A program made the position numbers and the translations under genes. DNA of 64,000 nt from Ovoidimarina sp963698645 (lineage in GTDB: Bacteria; Pseudomonadota; Alphaproteobacteria; Rhodobacterales; Rhodobacteraceae). Positions 38,523 through 48,765 of the stretch are shown piece after piece; positions within the stretch are counted from its first letter, which is position 1; each line of letters begins with the position of its first letter. The stretch is from the NCBI GenBank assembly GCA_963698645.1, contig CAVORP010000007.1:1-64000 (forward strand), in the 5' to 3' direction. The notes below the pieces were generated by a model. The model saw only the letters and a list, made by a program, of their open reading frames with translations. It did not search any database and had not been told where the DNA came from.

Positions 38523-39393
38523 TCAGGCGTCCAGGTTCTTGCCGACGATGCGCATCAGGAAGATGGCAACGATATTGGCGAGAATGATTGCATAGACACC
38601 ACCGGCAGAGCCCAGGCCCACGTTCTGACTTTCCAGCACGCGCTGGAAGATCAGGTAGCGTGAGCGTCCGGGTTCCGAAAGCGCCGCCGGTCGTGACGAA
38701 GATTTCCGCGAAGATCGACAGAAGAAAGATCGTCTGGATCAGGATCACGATGGTGATCGCGCGGCTCAGATGCGGCAGGATCATGTAGAAGAAGCGGGCG
38801 ATGGGCGAGGCGCCGTCCATCTCGGCGGCCTCGAGCTGCTCGCTGTCCAGCGACTGGATCGCGGTGAGCAGGATCAGCGTGGCGAAGGGAAGCCATTGCC
38901 ATGACACGATCATCACGATGGAAAAGATCGGCGCGTCGCTCAGCCAGACCACGGGCTCGGCTCCGAAGAAGCGCCACAGGTGTGCGAGCAGACCGTTGAT
39001 CGGGTCCATGAAGATGTTCTTCCAGACCAGCGCCGAGACGGTCGGCATGACGAAGAACGGAGCGATGACGAGAATTCGGACAACGCCCTGCCCCCACATC
39101 GGCTGATCGAGCAGAAGCGCGAGAAGGATGCCGAAGACGACCGTTATGAGAAGGACGCCACCGACGATAACCAGCGTTGTCTGCACGCTGGGCCAGAAGG
39201 CGCTTGATGTGATGAAGCGGACGTAGTTGTCGAAGCCGACCCATCCCGGCTCGATATCCGGGCGGTTCGGCAGGTAGCGACGGAACGAGAACCAGAGCGT
39301 CATCGTGAGCGGGACCAGCATCCACCCGAGAAGCAGGATGACCGCCGGGGCCATCATCAGCCGGGCTGCGGATCTCGAATGCTGGGTTGCCAT
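38523..39393 (-). CDS. smoF: polyol ABC transporter permease (frame broken once)
   Basis: A MalF-type permease, 289 residues after one extra base near 38658 is removed. Six helices and the EAA loop EAAEMDGASPIAR are visible; the corrected C-terminus is GGVYAIILANIVAIFLMRIV and closes LDA. It lacks the long periplasmic P2 loop of enterobacterial MalF, as usual for CUT1 polyol systems. It begins 120 bases after smoE, beyond a stem-loop, and forms the membrane channel with SmoG. Confidence 0.9.
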
Positions 39394-39466
39394 GACGTAA
39401 CTCCTTCAGGTTCGGGCGTTTGGCCCGTCAGACATCGAGTTTACGAAGACTGTACGTTGAAAGGTG

Positions 39467-39497
39467 CCGGAAGGCGACGGCGGGCGCCGCCTTCCGG
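39467..39497 (-). terminator. stem-loop between smoE and smoF
   Basis: CCGGAAGGCG and CGCCTTCCGG form a 10-bp stem around an 11-base loop 16 bases past the smoE stop. There is no T-run. Such structures after binding-protein genes usually stabilise the 5' mRNA segment so that the binding protein is made in excess. Confidence 0.7.
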
Positions 39498-39512
39498 GCT
39501 TGGGAGGAAGGC

Positions 39513-40817
39513 TTAGCGGTAGCCCGCTGCTTCCATGGCGTCGTTGGTGATCGCCTGAGCTTTGGCGAGCGCCTCTTCCACGGTCTGCTGACCTGCATAG
39601 GCGGCCGAGAACTCCTGGCTCACTTCGGTCGCGATACCCGCGAATTCCGGGATGGCGACGAACTGGATGCCGACATAGGGCACCGGATCGACCGTCGGGT
39701 TGGTCGGATCGGCGGCATTGATCGAATCCAGCGTCATCTTGGCGAACGGAACCTCGGCGTAGTTGGGGTTCTCGTAAAGCGAGGTCCGCGCGCCCGGAGG
39801 AACGTTGGCCCAGCCTTCTTTCGCTGCGACAAGCTCGATATAGTCCTTCGAGGTTGCCCATTCGATGAACTCTTTCGCGGCATCGGCCTTGGCCGTGCCT
39901 GCCGGGATCGCGAGCGCCCAGGCCCAGAGCCAGTTCGCGCGCTTGCCGAGACCCGTGTCGGGCGCAAGGGCGAAGCCAACGCTGTCGGCAACGGTCGAGT
40001 CGTTCGGGTTGGTCACGAAGGACGCCGCGACGGTGGCGTCGATCCACATGCCGCACTTGCCCTGCTGGAACAGCGACAGGTTTTCGTTGAACCCGTTGGT
40101 CGCATAACCCGCCGGGCCGGACTCGTTCATCATGCCGACGAAGAAGTTGAGCGCATTGGCCCATTGCGGCTGATCGAACTGGGCGTTCCAGTCCTCGTCG
40201 AACCAGCGTGCGCCAAAGGAGTTGCCGGTGACGGTGATGAACGCGCCGCCCTCGCCCCAACCGGCCTTGCCGCGCAGGCAGATGCCGTTGATGTCGTTGT
40301 CGCGATCGGTCATCGCGGCCGCGGCTTCGCGGATGAAGTCCCAGGTCGGGGCTTCGGGCATTTCCAGACCGGCCTTTTCCATCAGGTCGGTGCGGTACAT
40401 GACCATCGAGCTTTCGCCATAGAACGGCGCGGCGTAGAGGGTGCCGTCATGGCTCAGGCCGTTACGCATGGCGGGAAGGATGTCGTCGACGTCATATTCG
40501 GCGGACAGGCCATCCAGCGGGACGAGCCAGCCGTTGGCGCCCCAGATCGGGGTTTCGTACATGCCGATGGTCATGATGTCGAACTGACCACCCTTGGTGG
40601 TGATGTCGGTCGTCACACGCTGACGCAGGACGTTCTCTTCCAGAGTGACCCACTCGACAGTGTGCCCGGTCTTTGCGGTGAAATCATCCGTGTAGCCCTG
40701 CATCCGGATCATGTCGCCGTTGTTCACGGTGGCGATCGTCAGCGTCTCGGCAGCGGCGGCGGTCGCTGTGACCGACACGATTGCGGACGCCGCAATAAGT
40801 GCGCTCCTCAGTTTCAT
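39513..40817 (-). CDS. smoE: polyol ABC transporter periplasmic binding protein
   Basis: A 434-residue extracellular solute-binding protein (cluster B/MalE-like). Residues 1-22 are a signal peptide ending TAAAA; the mature part has the family pattern of an N-lobe starting ETLTIATVNNGD and hinge strands around PIWGANGWLVPLDGL and MYRTDLMEKAG. It captures sorbitol/mannitol in the periplasm for SmoFGK. First gene of the operon; a perfect TTTACGCGCGTAAA dyad lies 71 bases upstream, and the LacI-type regulator gene is beyond it on the same strand. Confidence 0.93.
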   Translation of the reverse strand: MKLRSALIAASAIVSVTATAAAAETLTIATVNNGDMIRMQGYTDDFTAKTGHTVEWVTLEENVLRQRVTTDITTKGGQFDIMTIGMYETPIWGANGWLVPLDGLSAEYDVDDILPAMRNGLSHDGTLYAAPFYGESSMVMYRTDLMEKAGLEMPEAPTWDFIREAAAAMTDRDNDINGICLRGKAGWGEGGAFITVTGNSFGARWFDEDWNAQFDQPQWANALNFFVGMMNESGPAGYATNGFNENLSLFQQGKCGMWIDATVAASFVTNPNDSTVADSVGFALAPDTGLGKRANWLWAWALAIPAGTAKADAAKEFIEWATSKDYIELVAAKEGWANVPPGARTSLYENPNYAEVPFAKMTLDSINAADPTNPTVDPVPYVGIQFVAIPEFAGIATEVSQEFSAAYAGQQTVEEALAKAQAITNDAMEAAGYR

Positions 40818-40888
40818 CCAAATTCCTCCCTTGGTTCTCTGGATATTGCGCGCAGCTTCCGCGATTCATTGTCGCGCGTCAACGGAAT

Positions 40889-40902
40889 TTTTACGCGCGT
40901 AA
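40889..40902. promoter_or_regulatory. LacI-type operator in front of smoE
   Basis: Perfect 14-bp palindrome TTTACGCGCGTAAA with the central CG typical of LacI-family sites, located between the regulator stop and the smoE start. A near copy lies upstream of the regulator gene at 42030. Confidence 0.75.
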
Positions 40903-40916
40903 ATTAATTATTCGCA

Positions 40917-41948
40917 TCAGGCGGATGCGCGCAGGATAAGCCGCGCCGGGAAAAGGGTTTCCGTCCGTGTGGGCGCGTCGCCGCCATTCTCGATCAGATT
41001 GAACAGCGTCTCGACGCTTCGATTCGAGACTGCCTCGTAATCATGCGCGACGGTGGTCAGGGACGGGCAGGTAAAGCGCGAGAACGGGTGATCGTCATGC
41101 GCCGCGACCCGGATCGTGCAGCCCGGTTTGTGACCGACCTTCACACCCTTCTCGTAAGCCGCCGAAAGAAACCCGATGGCAAGGCGGTCGTTGCTGCACA
41201 GCACCGTATCGGTGGAGAGTTCATCGCCGTCGAGCAGCCGCATGGCGCCGTGATAGCCGATCTCTTCGAAGGCCCAGCCATCACCTTCGACCTGGATGAC
41301 CTCCGGTTTCAGCTTCAGCCTTTCCATCATCGAAATATAGGCATGGCGGCGCTTGTTCGCATTCGGGTTCGGCGGTGTGCGCATCTCGAAGAACACCGGC
41401 GCCGCCCCGGTCCGGGTCAGGTATTCGACGCTTTGCGAGACGAAGCTGTAGTTGTCCGACCCGACGAATGCGGCGCCCATTCCCTCGATATTACTATCGA
41501 AAAGGACCGTCGGCACCTCCTTGCAGAACTTCTCGATGGCGCGCCGGTCCGACGCCCGGCCAACCGGCGCAAGCAGCACTCCCGCAGGCTTCAGCGACCT
41601 GAGCGTGTCCAGAACGTCGGTTTCGAAATCCCGCTCGCCGTGCGACGAGAACAGCGTCGGCCAGAAGCCCTCGTCGATGCACCGCCGCTCGATCTTCCGG
41701 GCAATCTCGGCAAAAAACGGATCGGCAAGGTAGGGCACGACGATACCGATCGTCTTTGTCAGCTTCCGGTTCTGGTTCATCGCAAAGATGTTGGGACGGT
41801 AGTCATAGGCCTCGAGCGCGGCCTCGATCTTGCCCCGGGTGGTCTGGCGCACGCTTGCCGGATCATTGAAATATTTCGAAATCGTGGGACGGGAGATCCC
41901 GCTGACTTCCGCAAATTCCTCCATGTTCCTGATCTTGCGTGCCGTCAT
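40917..41948 (-). CDS. LacI-family transcriptional regulator of the polyol operon
   Basis: A 343-residue LacI/GalR protein. Residues 2-50 are the helix-turn-helix with NMEEFAEVSGISRPTISKYFND, then the hinge helix, then the periplasmic-binding-protein-like ligand domain beginning TIGIVVPYLADPFFAEI. The helix AEVSGISRPTISKYF departs slightly from the usual AGVSxxTVSR form. The start is set at the ATG 41948 (GGGAGCGG upstream) rather than a more distal one at 42026. Two related dyads, one before smoE and one before this gene, suggest control of the operon and of itself. The ligand is probably the polyol or its ketose. Confidence 0.92.
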   Translation of the reverse strand: MTARKIRNMEEFAEVSGISRPTISKYFNDPASVRQTTRGKIEAALEAYDYRPNIFAMNQNRKLTKTIGIVVPYLADPFFAEIARKIERRCIDEGFWPTLFSSHGERDFETDVLDTLRSLKPAGVLLAPVGRASDRRAIEKFCKEVPTVLFDSNIEGMGAAFVGSDNYSFVSQSVEYLTRTGAAPVFFEMRTPPNPNANKRRHAYISMMERLKLKPEVIQVEGDGWAFEEIGYHGAMRLLDGDELSTDTVLCSNDRLAIGFLSAAYEKGVKVGHKPGCTIRVAAHDDHPFSRFTCPSLTTVAHDYEAVSNRSVETLFNLIENGGDAPTRTETLFPARLILRASA

Positions 41949-42029
41949 ACATCCGCTCCCATGCCATCCCTGCGCGCGGAACGGCCCTGCTGTCACACGT
42001 CGGAGGCGCATTCGCAGCGCCTCCAAAAC

Positions 42030-42043
42030 TTTACGCGTGTAAT
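42030..42043. promoter_or_regulatory. second LacI-type operator, upstream of the regulator gene
   Basis: TTTACGCGTGTAAT matches the smoE-side palindrome at 12 of 14 positions, 82 bases before the regulator start. It is followed on the AT-rich side by ATTATAATTA, a likely promoter element. A GGAGGCGC hairpin at 42002-42024 lies between it and the start codon. Confidence 0.6.
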
Positions 42044-42137
42044 ATTATAATTACCCTAGGCGGCTTCTCCGGCACCGGTCAAGACGTTTCCGCGCGCTCC
42101 TTCGGCGCCGGAGACGCCGCTTCGAAGGGCGCCCCGC

Positions 42138-43097
42138 CTAGCTGTCCCGCGCGGCCAGACGCACCGCGGTCTGGCCCTTCCAGAGCCGCTTTGACGGCAT
42201 GACCAGCATCATCTCGTCCACCGCGGTCCTCACCTCGATGCCCCCGTCATGGCCGATCAGCGTACCGGCATCCGCAATCACCTCGCCACCGGTAAACGGC
42301 TGCGCGAATGCGAATTCTTCCTGTGTGATCGTGACGACATCGCGCACGGTAAAGAATTCCTGCGGCGGGGGGCTTTCACCGAAAGGCGCGGAAAGGCCCG
42401 GGGCAACGGTGCCGAGCGCCTCGAGAAACCGTGCGGTTGCCTCTTTGGCCAGAGCCCCCGAACCTGCCGCCCAGTGCTGCCCGCATTCGATAAGCACCGC
42501 GGCCTTGGGCGAGGCCGGATCATCGAAGCCGCCATAGTCGCGCATCCGGCGTCCGGCCGCATGGCCCGCGTCGCCCACGACCTTTTCCGGGACGCCCACC
42601 TTGCGGGCAAGGTCCTTTCCCTTGGCCAGCCTGCCGCTCATCATCAGGGGCGGGGCCGCGTGCTGCATCGTGTGCAGGTCCAGAAGCAGGTCGACATCGT
42701 CGATCGCGGGGCGCACTTCCCGGGCGCGGCGCAGCTCGACGCTGTCGCGCGGACCGTCCAGAACGTCCTTGTCCCAGACCCGGTTAAAGTCCTCATCGAC
42801 CCAGCGCGTGGCATTGGGATCGGCGGGATCGAATGCCTCGTAGGCCTCGATATTCATGAAGCCCAGCGTCAGACGCCCCGCCACGGGCCGAACGTCGTTC
42901 TGCATGAGCCAGTCGATGGCGATGGCGCCGCAGGGTTCGTTGCCATGCACGATGGCGCTGATCATCACGTTCGGTCCTGGCGTGCCGCTGTCGAAGGTCC
43001 AGACATAGGGGATACCGGTATTTCCCTTTGCATAGGCCGAGATATCCGGGGGTGTCAGTTCCACCGGGTAGCTGTTGGGAATGTCGATCTGGCTCAT
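42138..43097 (-). CDS. succinylglutamate desuccinylase/aspartoacylase-family metallohydrolase
   Basis: A 319-residue zinc carboxypeptidase-like deacylase (AstE/AspA family). The metal ligands are visible as HGNE in AIVHGNEPCGA and the histidine of DLHTMQH; an arginine/asparagine substrate loop is DFNRVW. Such enzymes remove acyl groups (acetyl, succinyl) from the amino group of amino acids. The start at 43097 is preferred over 43136 because AGGAG precedes it. It lies next to, and on the same strand as, the LysR gene, and on the other side of that promoter are the peptide-type ABC genes. A role in deacylating imported N-acyl amino acids is inferred. Confidence 0.82.
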   Translation of the reverse strand: MSQIDIPNSYPVELTPPDISAYAKGNTGIPYVWTFDSGTPGPNVMISAIVHGNEPCGAIAIDWLMQNDVRPVAGRLTLGFMNIEAYEAFDPADPNATRWVDEDFNRVWDKDVLDGPRDSVELRRAREVRPAIDDVDLLLDLHTMQHAAPPLMMSGRLAKGKDLARKVGVPEKVVGDAGHAAGRRMRDYGGFDDPASPKAAVLIECGQHWAAGSGALAKEATARFLEALGTVAPGLSAPFGESPPPQEFFTVRDVVTITQEEFAFAQPFTGGEVIADAGTLIGHDGGIEVRTAVDEMMLVMPSKRLWKGQTAVRLAARDS

Positions 43098-43161
43098 CTG
43101 TGCAGGCTCCTGATTTCTTGTCTGGTCTTGCGGCACGTGCGGCCGCCGGTGGTGGATGTGG

Positions 43162-44073
43162 TCATATTTCCTCCGAATAGCGGTCTTTCGGAGTGGCCAG
43201 CTTCACGTAGCGCATGAACTGGCGGGCAAGTTCCGTGGGCGGGCGGCCCGCGGGCAGGACAAAGCTGGTCTGATAGAAGATCGGGGCCTCGAACGGTTTT
43301 GCGACAATGCCGGGGATGCCGTTCGACAGAAGCGGGAACGGGTTCACGAGGGTCACGCCAAGCCCCTCGCGCACCAGTTCGAGGGCCGCCATGTTGGTTG
43401 CCGTCTCGGCCACCGGAACGGTGCGGATACCGGCGCGGGCAAAGAGCTGGTCGGTGAGCGCCCGGGTGCCCAGCCGCCCGAGGAATTCGACGACTTCGAC
43501 CCCTTCAAGGTCTTCCGGCACGATCGTGTCCTTGGCCGCAAGCGGGTGATCGACCGGCATGGCACAGACGATTTTCGAGCGGCGCCATGGCATCAGCCGC
43601 ACGCCCGTCCGCTGGATCATCCCGCTGGACAGGCCCAGATCATAGCGGGAATCGAGGATGCCGCTGATCAAGACATCGGTCGACTGTATATCCAGTTGGA
43701 CCTTGCGGCCCGGATTCCGCTTCAGAAAGCCCGCGACCCGCCGAATCACGAAATGATGCGCAAGCGTGGGCGGCACGATCAGCCGCAGAGGCTCGTCCTC
43801 GCCCACGACCCAGTCGGCGCCGTCGATCTCGGCCAGGGTCTTGAACAGGGGGTCGAGCTTGTCGTTGAGGGCAAGCGCTTCGGGCGTGGGTTCGATCCGG
43901 CCCGAGGTCCGGACGAACAGCGCCCGACCGACCCTGCCTTCGAGTTGCGACAGCGAGCGGCTGACGGCGGATTGCGAGATTCCCAGCCGATGCGCAGCAC
44001 CGACGGTCGTTCCGGCCGTGATCAGCGCCCGCAGGGCTTCGAGTTCGCGCAATCTGTGGCGGTTGACGGACAT
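43162..44073 (-). CDS. LysR-family transcriptional regulator
   Basis: A 303-residue LysR protein. The winged helix-turn-helix is at 1-60 with VGAAHRLGISQSAVSRSLSQLEGRVG; the effector domain follows. The ATG at 44073 (GAGGT upstream) is chosen over 44109, whose region has no spaced ribosome-binding site. It is divergent from the oligopeptide-type binding protein gene, and the shared 180-base region holds a TCTATGCG-tttt-CGCATAGA dyad. The deacylase gene downstream by 64 bases is probably in its transcript. It likely senses the imported compound or its product. Confidence 0.9.
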   Translation of the reverse strand: MSVNRHRLRELEALRALITAGTTVGAAHRLGISQSAVSRSLSQLEGRVGRALFVRTSGRIEPTPEALALNDKLDPLFKTLAEIDGADWVVGEDEPLRLIVPPTLAHHFVIRRVAGFLKRNPGRKVQLDIQSTDVLISGILDSRYDLGLSSGMIQRTGVRLMPWRRSKIVCAMPVDHPLAAKDTIVPEDLEGVEVVEFLGRLGTRALTDQLFARAGIRTVPVAETATNMAALELVREGLGVTLVNPFPLLSNGIPGIVAKPFEAPIFYQTSFVLPAGRPPTELARQFMRYVKLATPKDRYSEEI

Positions 44074-44127
44074 GGCAAAGACCTCGCTTGCGGATCGGGG
44101 AAAATCCATCCCCCAACCTGTGATTGA

Positions 44128-44147
44128 TCTATGCGTTTTCGCATAGA
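44128..44147. promoter_or_regulatory. LysR-type dyad in the divergent promoter
   Basis: Eight-base arms TCTATGCG and CGCATAGA are separated by TTTT, a perfect dyad that contains a T-N11-A LysR box. It is centred between the LysR gene and the binding-protein gene. Confidence 0.75.
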
Positions 44148-44255
44148 CTTAAGTATTGGCAATGAAATTCCGGCTAGCTAGCATCTTGCTCGTGCGGCGG
44201 TCTGGCTCTCCGGAACGGGAAGTCCCTGAGAACCGCGATCACAGGGAGAATGAAC

Positions 44256-45873
44256 ATGAAGATAACGACCATTCTGGCCGTCGCGGCCGGAGCTTTCGCA
44301 TTCAGCGCCGGGATTGCATCGGCCGAGAAACTCGTCGTGGGCCTTGCATCCGAGACCACCTCGATCGATCCGCAATTCCACAATACCGGGCCGAACAACG
44401 CCCTGTCGCTGCATGTCTTTGACAGGCTGATCAATCAGGACGAGCGGCAGCAGCTTCTGCCCGGTCTGGCGGTATCGTGGAAGCCGATCGACGACCTGAC
44501 TTGGGAATTCAAGCTGCGCGAGGGCGTGAAGTTTCACGACGGCACCGATTTTACCGCCGATGATGTGATCTGCACCTTCGAGCGGGCGCCGAACGTGCCG
44601 AACTCGCCCGCCAGCTTCGCGACCTACACGAAGGGCAAGAACCTGGTGAAGGTCGATGACCATACGCTTCATATCAAGACCGAGACGCCCTATCCGCTGA
44701 TGGGCAACGACGTGTCGACCGTCGCGATCATTTCGGACAGCGTCGGCTGCGGTGCCACGACCGAAGAGTTCAACTCGGGCGTGGCCGCGATCGGAACAGG
44801 CCCCTACAAGTTCCAGAGCTATACGCCCGGCCAGTCCGCAAGCTTCGTGCGCAACGAGGAGTACTGGGGCGAAAAACCGGTCTGGACCGAAGTCGACTTT
44901 CGTCCGATCAAGTCGGGTCCGTCGCGCGTCGCCGCGCTTCTGGCGGGCGATGTCGACGTGATTTCCGGCGTGCCGACAACCGATATCGAAACGCTCAAGG
45001 CGAACGACGCCCTGACCCTGAGCCAGGGGCCGTCGAACCGGGTGATCTATCTGCACATGGATCAGTTCCGCGAGAACTCGCCCTTCATCACGGCGCTGGA
45101 CGGCAGCCCGATCAAGAACCCGCTTCTGGATGTGCGCGTGCGCCGCGCGATCAGCATGGCGATCAACCGCGACGTGATCGTCGAGCGGGTGATGGAAGGC
45201 GTGGCGGTTCCGGCAGGTCAGCTTCTGCCCGACGGGTTCTTCGGCGTGTCGGAGAACCTTTCGCCCCCGGCCTATGACCCCGAGGGCGCAAAGGCGCTGT
45301 CTGGCCGAGGCCGGTTATGGCGACGGATTTGCCATGACGATCCACGGTCCCAACGACCGCTATATCAACGACGCCAAGATCGCCGAGGCCATTGGCCAGA
45401 TGCTCACCCGCGTCGGTATCAAGACGGCGGTCGAGACGATGCCGCGCTCGGTCTATTTCGGACGCGCCTCTACCGGCAGCCCGGAAGGCGAACCCGAATT
45501 CAGCTTCATCCTCGTGGGCTGGGGCGCAGGCTCCGGCGAGGCGTCCTCGCCGCTCAAGGCGCTGATCCACAGCTTCGACAAGGATGCGGGACTGGGCGCC
45601 ACGAACCGTGGCCGCCATTCGAACGCCGAGATCGACGCACTGATCAAGGAAGCGCTCGCCACGGTCGACGACGCCAAGCGTCAGGCGCTGCTGGCCGAGG
45701 CGACCGAGAAGTCGATGGAGAACGTGGCGATCATTCCGACGCACTTCCAGGTGAATACCTGGGGCGCGAAGAAGGGGCTGCGCTATATCCCGCGGACCGA
45801 CGAGTACACGATCGCCATGGGCGTCGATGAAAGAGTGACGACAACCGTCAGGCCGCCCGTCGCGGCGGCCTGA
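44256..45873 (+). CDS. peptide/nickel-type ABC transporter binding protein (frame broken once)
   Basis: A cluster C (DppA/OppA-type) binding protein, about 538 residues after one extra base near 45301 is removed. Residues 1-24 form a signal peptide ending GIASA. The family signature is seen as FHDGTDFTADDV and the C-terminal lobe as YINDAKIAEAIGQML. The second ATG (44256) is chosen because GGGAG lies 7 bases upstream; the first (44250) is too close. The substrate cannot be told; DppA relatives bind peptides, glutathione, opines or oligosaccharides. It heads an operon of two permeases, two ATPases and an N-formylglutamate-amidohydrolase-type gene. Confidence 0.9.
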
Positions 45874-45916
45874 CGCACGCTTTCCGCCGCCCCATAGAAC
45901 CGGGACCTCGCTTGCA

Positions 45917-46894
45917 ATGACCGTCTTCATCATCCGACGCCTGCTTCAGGCCGCGATCGTGGTCATGCTGATGTCGGTGATCGTGTTCTTCGGCGTCAAC
46001 GTCATCGGCGACCCGGTCTACATGATGGTCAGCCCCGATGCCGATCAGGCCGATATCGAGGCGGTGATCGCGCGGCTGGGCCTCGACCGCCCGATCTGGG
46101 AGCAGTACTGGCTGTTCCTGAAGGGTGCGGCGACCGGGGATCTGGGCAATTCCTTCATCTTCGGGGAACCCGCGCTGCGGCTGATCCTGCATCACATGCC
46201 CGCCACGCTGGAGCTGGCCTTTACCGCGCTGATCCTTGCGGTGGTGATCGGCATTCCGCTGGGGCTCTATGCCGGGCTATACCCCGACACCGCCCTGTCG
46301 AAGGGCATCATGGCCGGCTCGATCCTCGGCTTTTCGCTGCCGACTTTCTGGGTCGGCCTGATGCTGATCATGCTGTTCGCGGTCGAACTGGGCTGGCTGC
46401 CCTCGACCGGGCGCGGCGATACGGTGAGCGTGCTGGGCTTCGAGACAAGCCTGCTGACGCTGGACGGGCTGAGCCATATCTTCCTGCCCGCGCTCAACCT
46501 TGCGCTTCTGAAGATCTCGCTGGTGATCCGCCTGACCCGTGCCGGGGTGCGCGAGGCGATGAGCCAGGACTACGTCAAGTTCGCCCGCGCCAAGGGGCTG
46601 AGCACCCGCCGGGTCATCTTTGTCCATGTGCTGAAGAACATCATGATCCCGGTCATCACCGTGCTGGGTCTGGAATTCGGCAGCCTGATCGCCTTCTCGG
46701 TCGTCACCGAGACGATCTTTGCCTGGCCCGGCATGGGCAAGCTGCTGATCGACGCGATCCTGCAACTCGATCGCCCGGTGATCGTCGCCTACCTGATGAT
46801 CATGGTCCTGTTCTTCGTGGTCATCAATCTGCTGGTCGACATCCTCTATTCGCTCCTCGATCCACGGGTCCGCATTCAGGATCAGGGCGCATGA
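45917..46894 (+). CDS. ABC transporter permease, DppB type
   Basis: A 325-residue intact permease with six membrane helices and the N-terminal IRRLLQAAIVVMLMSVIVF helix typical of DppB/OppB. The cytoplasmic loop has the EAA-like pattern REAMSQDYVKFARAKGLS. It overlaps the DppC-type gene by 4 bases (ATGA) and starts 43 bases after the binding protein. Confidence 0.93.
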   Translation: MTVFIIRRLLQAAIVVMLMSVIVFFGVNVIGDPVYMMVSPDADQADIEAVIARLGLDRPIWEQYWLFLKGAATGDLGNSFIFGEPALRLILHHMPATLELAFTALILAVVIGIPLGLYAGLYPDTALSKGIMAGSILGFSLPTFWVGLMLIMLFAVELGWLPSTGRGDTVSVLGFETSLLTLDGLSHIFLPALNLALLKISLVIRLTRAGVREAMSQDYVKFARAKGLSTRRVIFVHVLKNIMIPVITVLGLEFGSLIAFSVVTETIFAWPGMGKLLIDAILQLDRPVIVAYLMIMVLFFVVINLLVDILYSLLDPRVRIQDQGA

Positions 46895-47795
46895 GCGACA
46901 CCGCCCTGACCACCGATCCGAAGATCGAGACGCCGCTGCGCCGGTTCGCGAGCGAGTTCTTCGAAAGCCGGATCGCCACCGGTGCGCTTGTCACATTTGG
47001 CATCATCGTGATCCTTGCCGTGCTTGCACCGTGGATCACGCCGCAGAACCCCTATGACCTGGGCCAGGTCGACGTCCTGGACGGGCGCCTGCCGCCCGGA
47101 TCGCAGGCCTTCACCGGCTATACCATGTGGCTCGGCTCGGACGGGCCGGGGCGCGATCTCTTTTCGGCGATCCTCTACGGGCTGCGCATCTCGCTGTCTG
47201 TCGGCGTGGCGTCGGGGATCATCGCCCTGCTGATCGGCATGGTGGTGGGCCTGATCGCCGCCTATGCGGGCGGCCGGATCGAGACCGTGATCATGCGGAT
47301 CGTCGATCTGCAGCTGTCCTTCCCGGCCTCGCTGGTGGCGCTGATGCTGATCGCCATCCTCGGCAAGGGGATCGACAAGATCATCCTTGCGCTGGTCGTC
47401 GTGCAATGGGCCTATTACGCGCGCACCGTGCGCGCCACGGCGCTGGTCGAGCGGCGCAAGGAATATGTCGAGGCGGCGCACTGCCTTGGCCTGTCGAAGA
47501 CGCGCATCGTGTTTCGCCACATCCTGCCCAACTGCATCGCCCCGCTGATCGTCGTCGGCACGGTCCAGACCGCAAGCGCGATCGCGCTCGAGGCGACGCT
47601 GTCCTTTCTCGGCGTCGGCCTGCCGCAGACCGAGCCCGCCTTGGCCTGCTGATCGCCAACGGCTTCGACTACATGCTGTCGGGGCGCTACTGGATCTCCG
47701 TCTTTCCCGGCATCGCGCTTCTGCTGACCATCGTGTCGATCAACCTCGTCGGCGACCATCTGCGCGACGTCCTGAACCCGAGGCTGACGCAATGA
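46891..47795 (+). CDS. ABC transporter permease, DppC type (frame broken near the end)
   Basis: A DppC-type permease, about 301 residues after restoring one missing base near 47640. The conserved loop is RRKEYVEAAHCLGLSKTRIV and the corrected C-terminus contains LLIANGFDYMLSGRYWISVFP and closes DHLRDVLNPRLTQ. It pairs with the DppB-type protein. Both ends overlap neighbours by ATGA, which indicates translational coupling across the operon. Confidence 0.9.
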
Positions 47796-48765
47796 CCGCC
47801 ACGCTTCAGGTCTCGGGACTGCGGACGCATTTCTTCACCCGCGGCGGCGTGGTCAAGGCCGTCGATGGGGTCGATTTCTCGGTCGACAAGGGCGAGATCC
47901 TGGGGCTTGTCGGCGAAAGCGGCTCCGGCAAGTCGGTCACCGGGTTTTCGATCATCGGGCTGGTCGATCCGCCGGGGCGGATCGTCGACGGCTCGATCCG
48001 GTTCAACGGCACCGAGATCGCGAACGCCCCTGAGGACCAGACTGCGGAAGCTGCGCGGCAACCGGATCGCGATGATCTTTCAGGATCCGATGATGACGCT
48101 GAACCCGGTCCTGCGGATCGACACGCAGATGATCGAGGCGATCCACGCCCATGAAAAGATCGACCGGAAAACCGCGCGGGAGCGCGCCGCGACGCGCTTG
48201 GCCATGTCGGCATCCCGTCGCCGGAAGAGCGCCTGCGCGCCTATCCGCACCAGTTGTCCGGCGGCATGCGCCAGCGGGTGGCGATCGCCATCGCCTTTCT
48301 GAACGAGCCCGACCTGATCATCGCCGATGAACCGACGACGGCGCTGGATGTGACGATCCAGGCCCAGATCCTTCCCGAGGTGCAGAAGCTCACGCGCCAG
48401 ACCGGCACCGCGATGATCTGGATCACCCATGATCTGGCGGTGGTGGCGGGCCTCGCGGACCGGATCTCGGTCATGTATGCGGGCCGGATCGTCGAACAGG
48501 GCCGACCGACGAGGTCATCGACCGGCCGCTGCATCCCTATACCGTGGGTCTTCTGGGATCGGTCCCTCGGCCAACAAGCGCGGCGCGCGGCTGTTCCAGA
48601 TCGCCGGCATGGCGCCCAACATGCTGGCCCTGCCCAAGGGCTGCGCCTTCGCGCCCCGCTGCCACCGGGCCAGTGCCGCTATGCGGAGAGGAGCCGCGCC
48701 GTCAGGGACCTGTCCGACCGGCATTGCGCTGCCATAACCCGCATCTCGACGAGGCCGCGGCATGA
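47792..48765 (+). CDS. ABC transporter ATP-binding protein, DppD type (frame broken about six times)
   Basis: A DppD-type ATPase of roughly 324 residues if indels are repaired (about 48040, 48195, 48508, 48570, 48680 and 48745; both insertions and deletions). Walker A is GLVGESGSGKSVTG, the signature LSGGMRQRVAIA, Walker B DLIIADEPTTALD, and H-loop WITHDLAVV. The C-terminal oligopeptide-transporter tail with its cysteines (FAPRCHRA, then a CAACH-like end) is recognisable but badly broken. It overlaps both neighbouring genes by ATGA. The catalytic parts remain perfect, so this is probably sequence error; a dead ATPase is the alternative. Confidence 0.8.
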
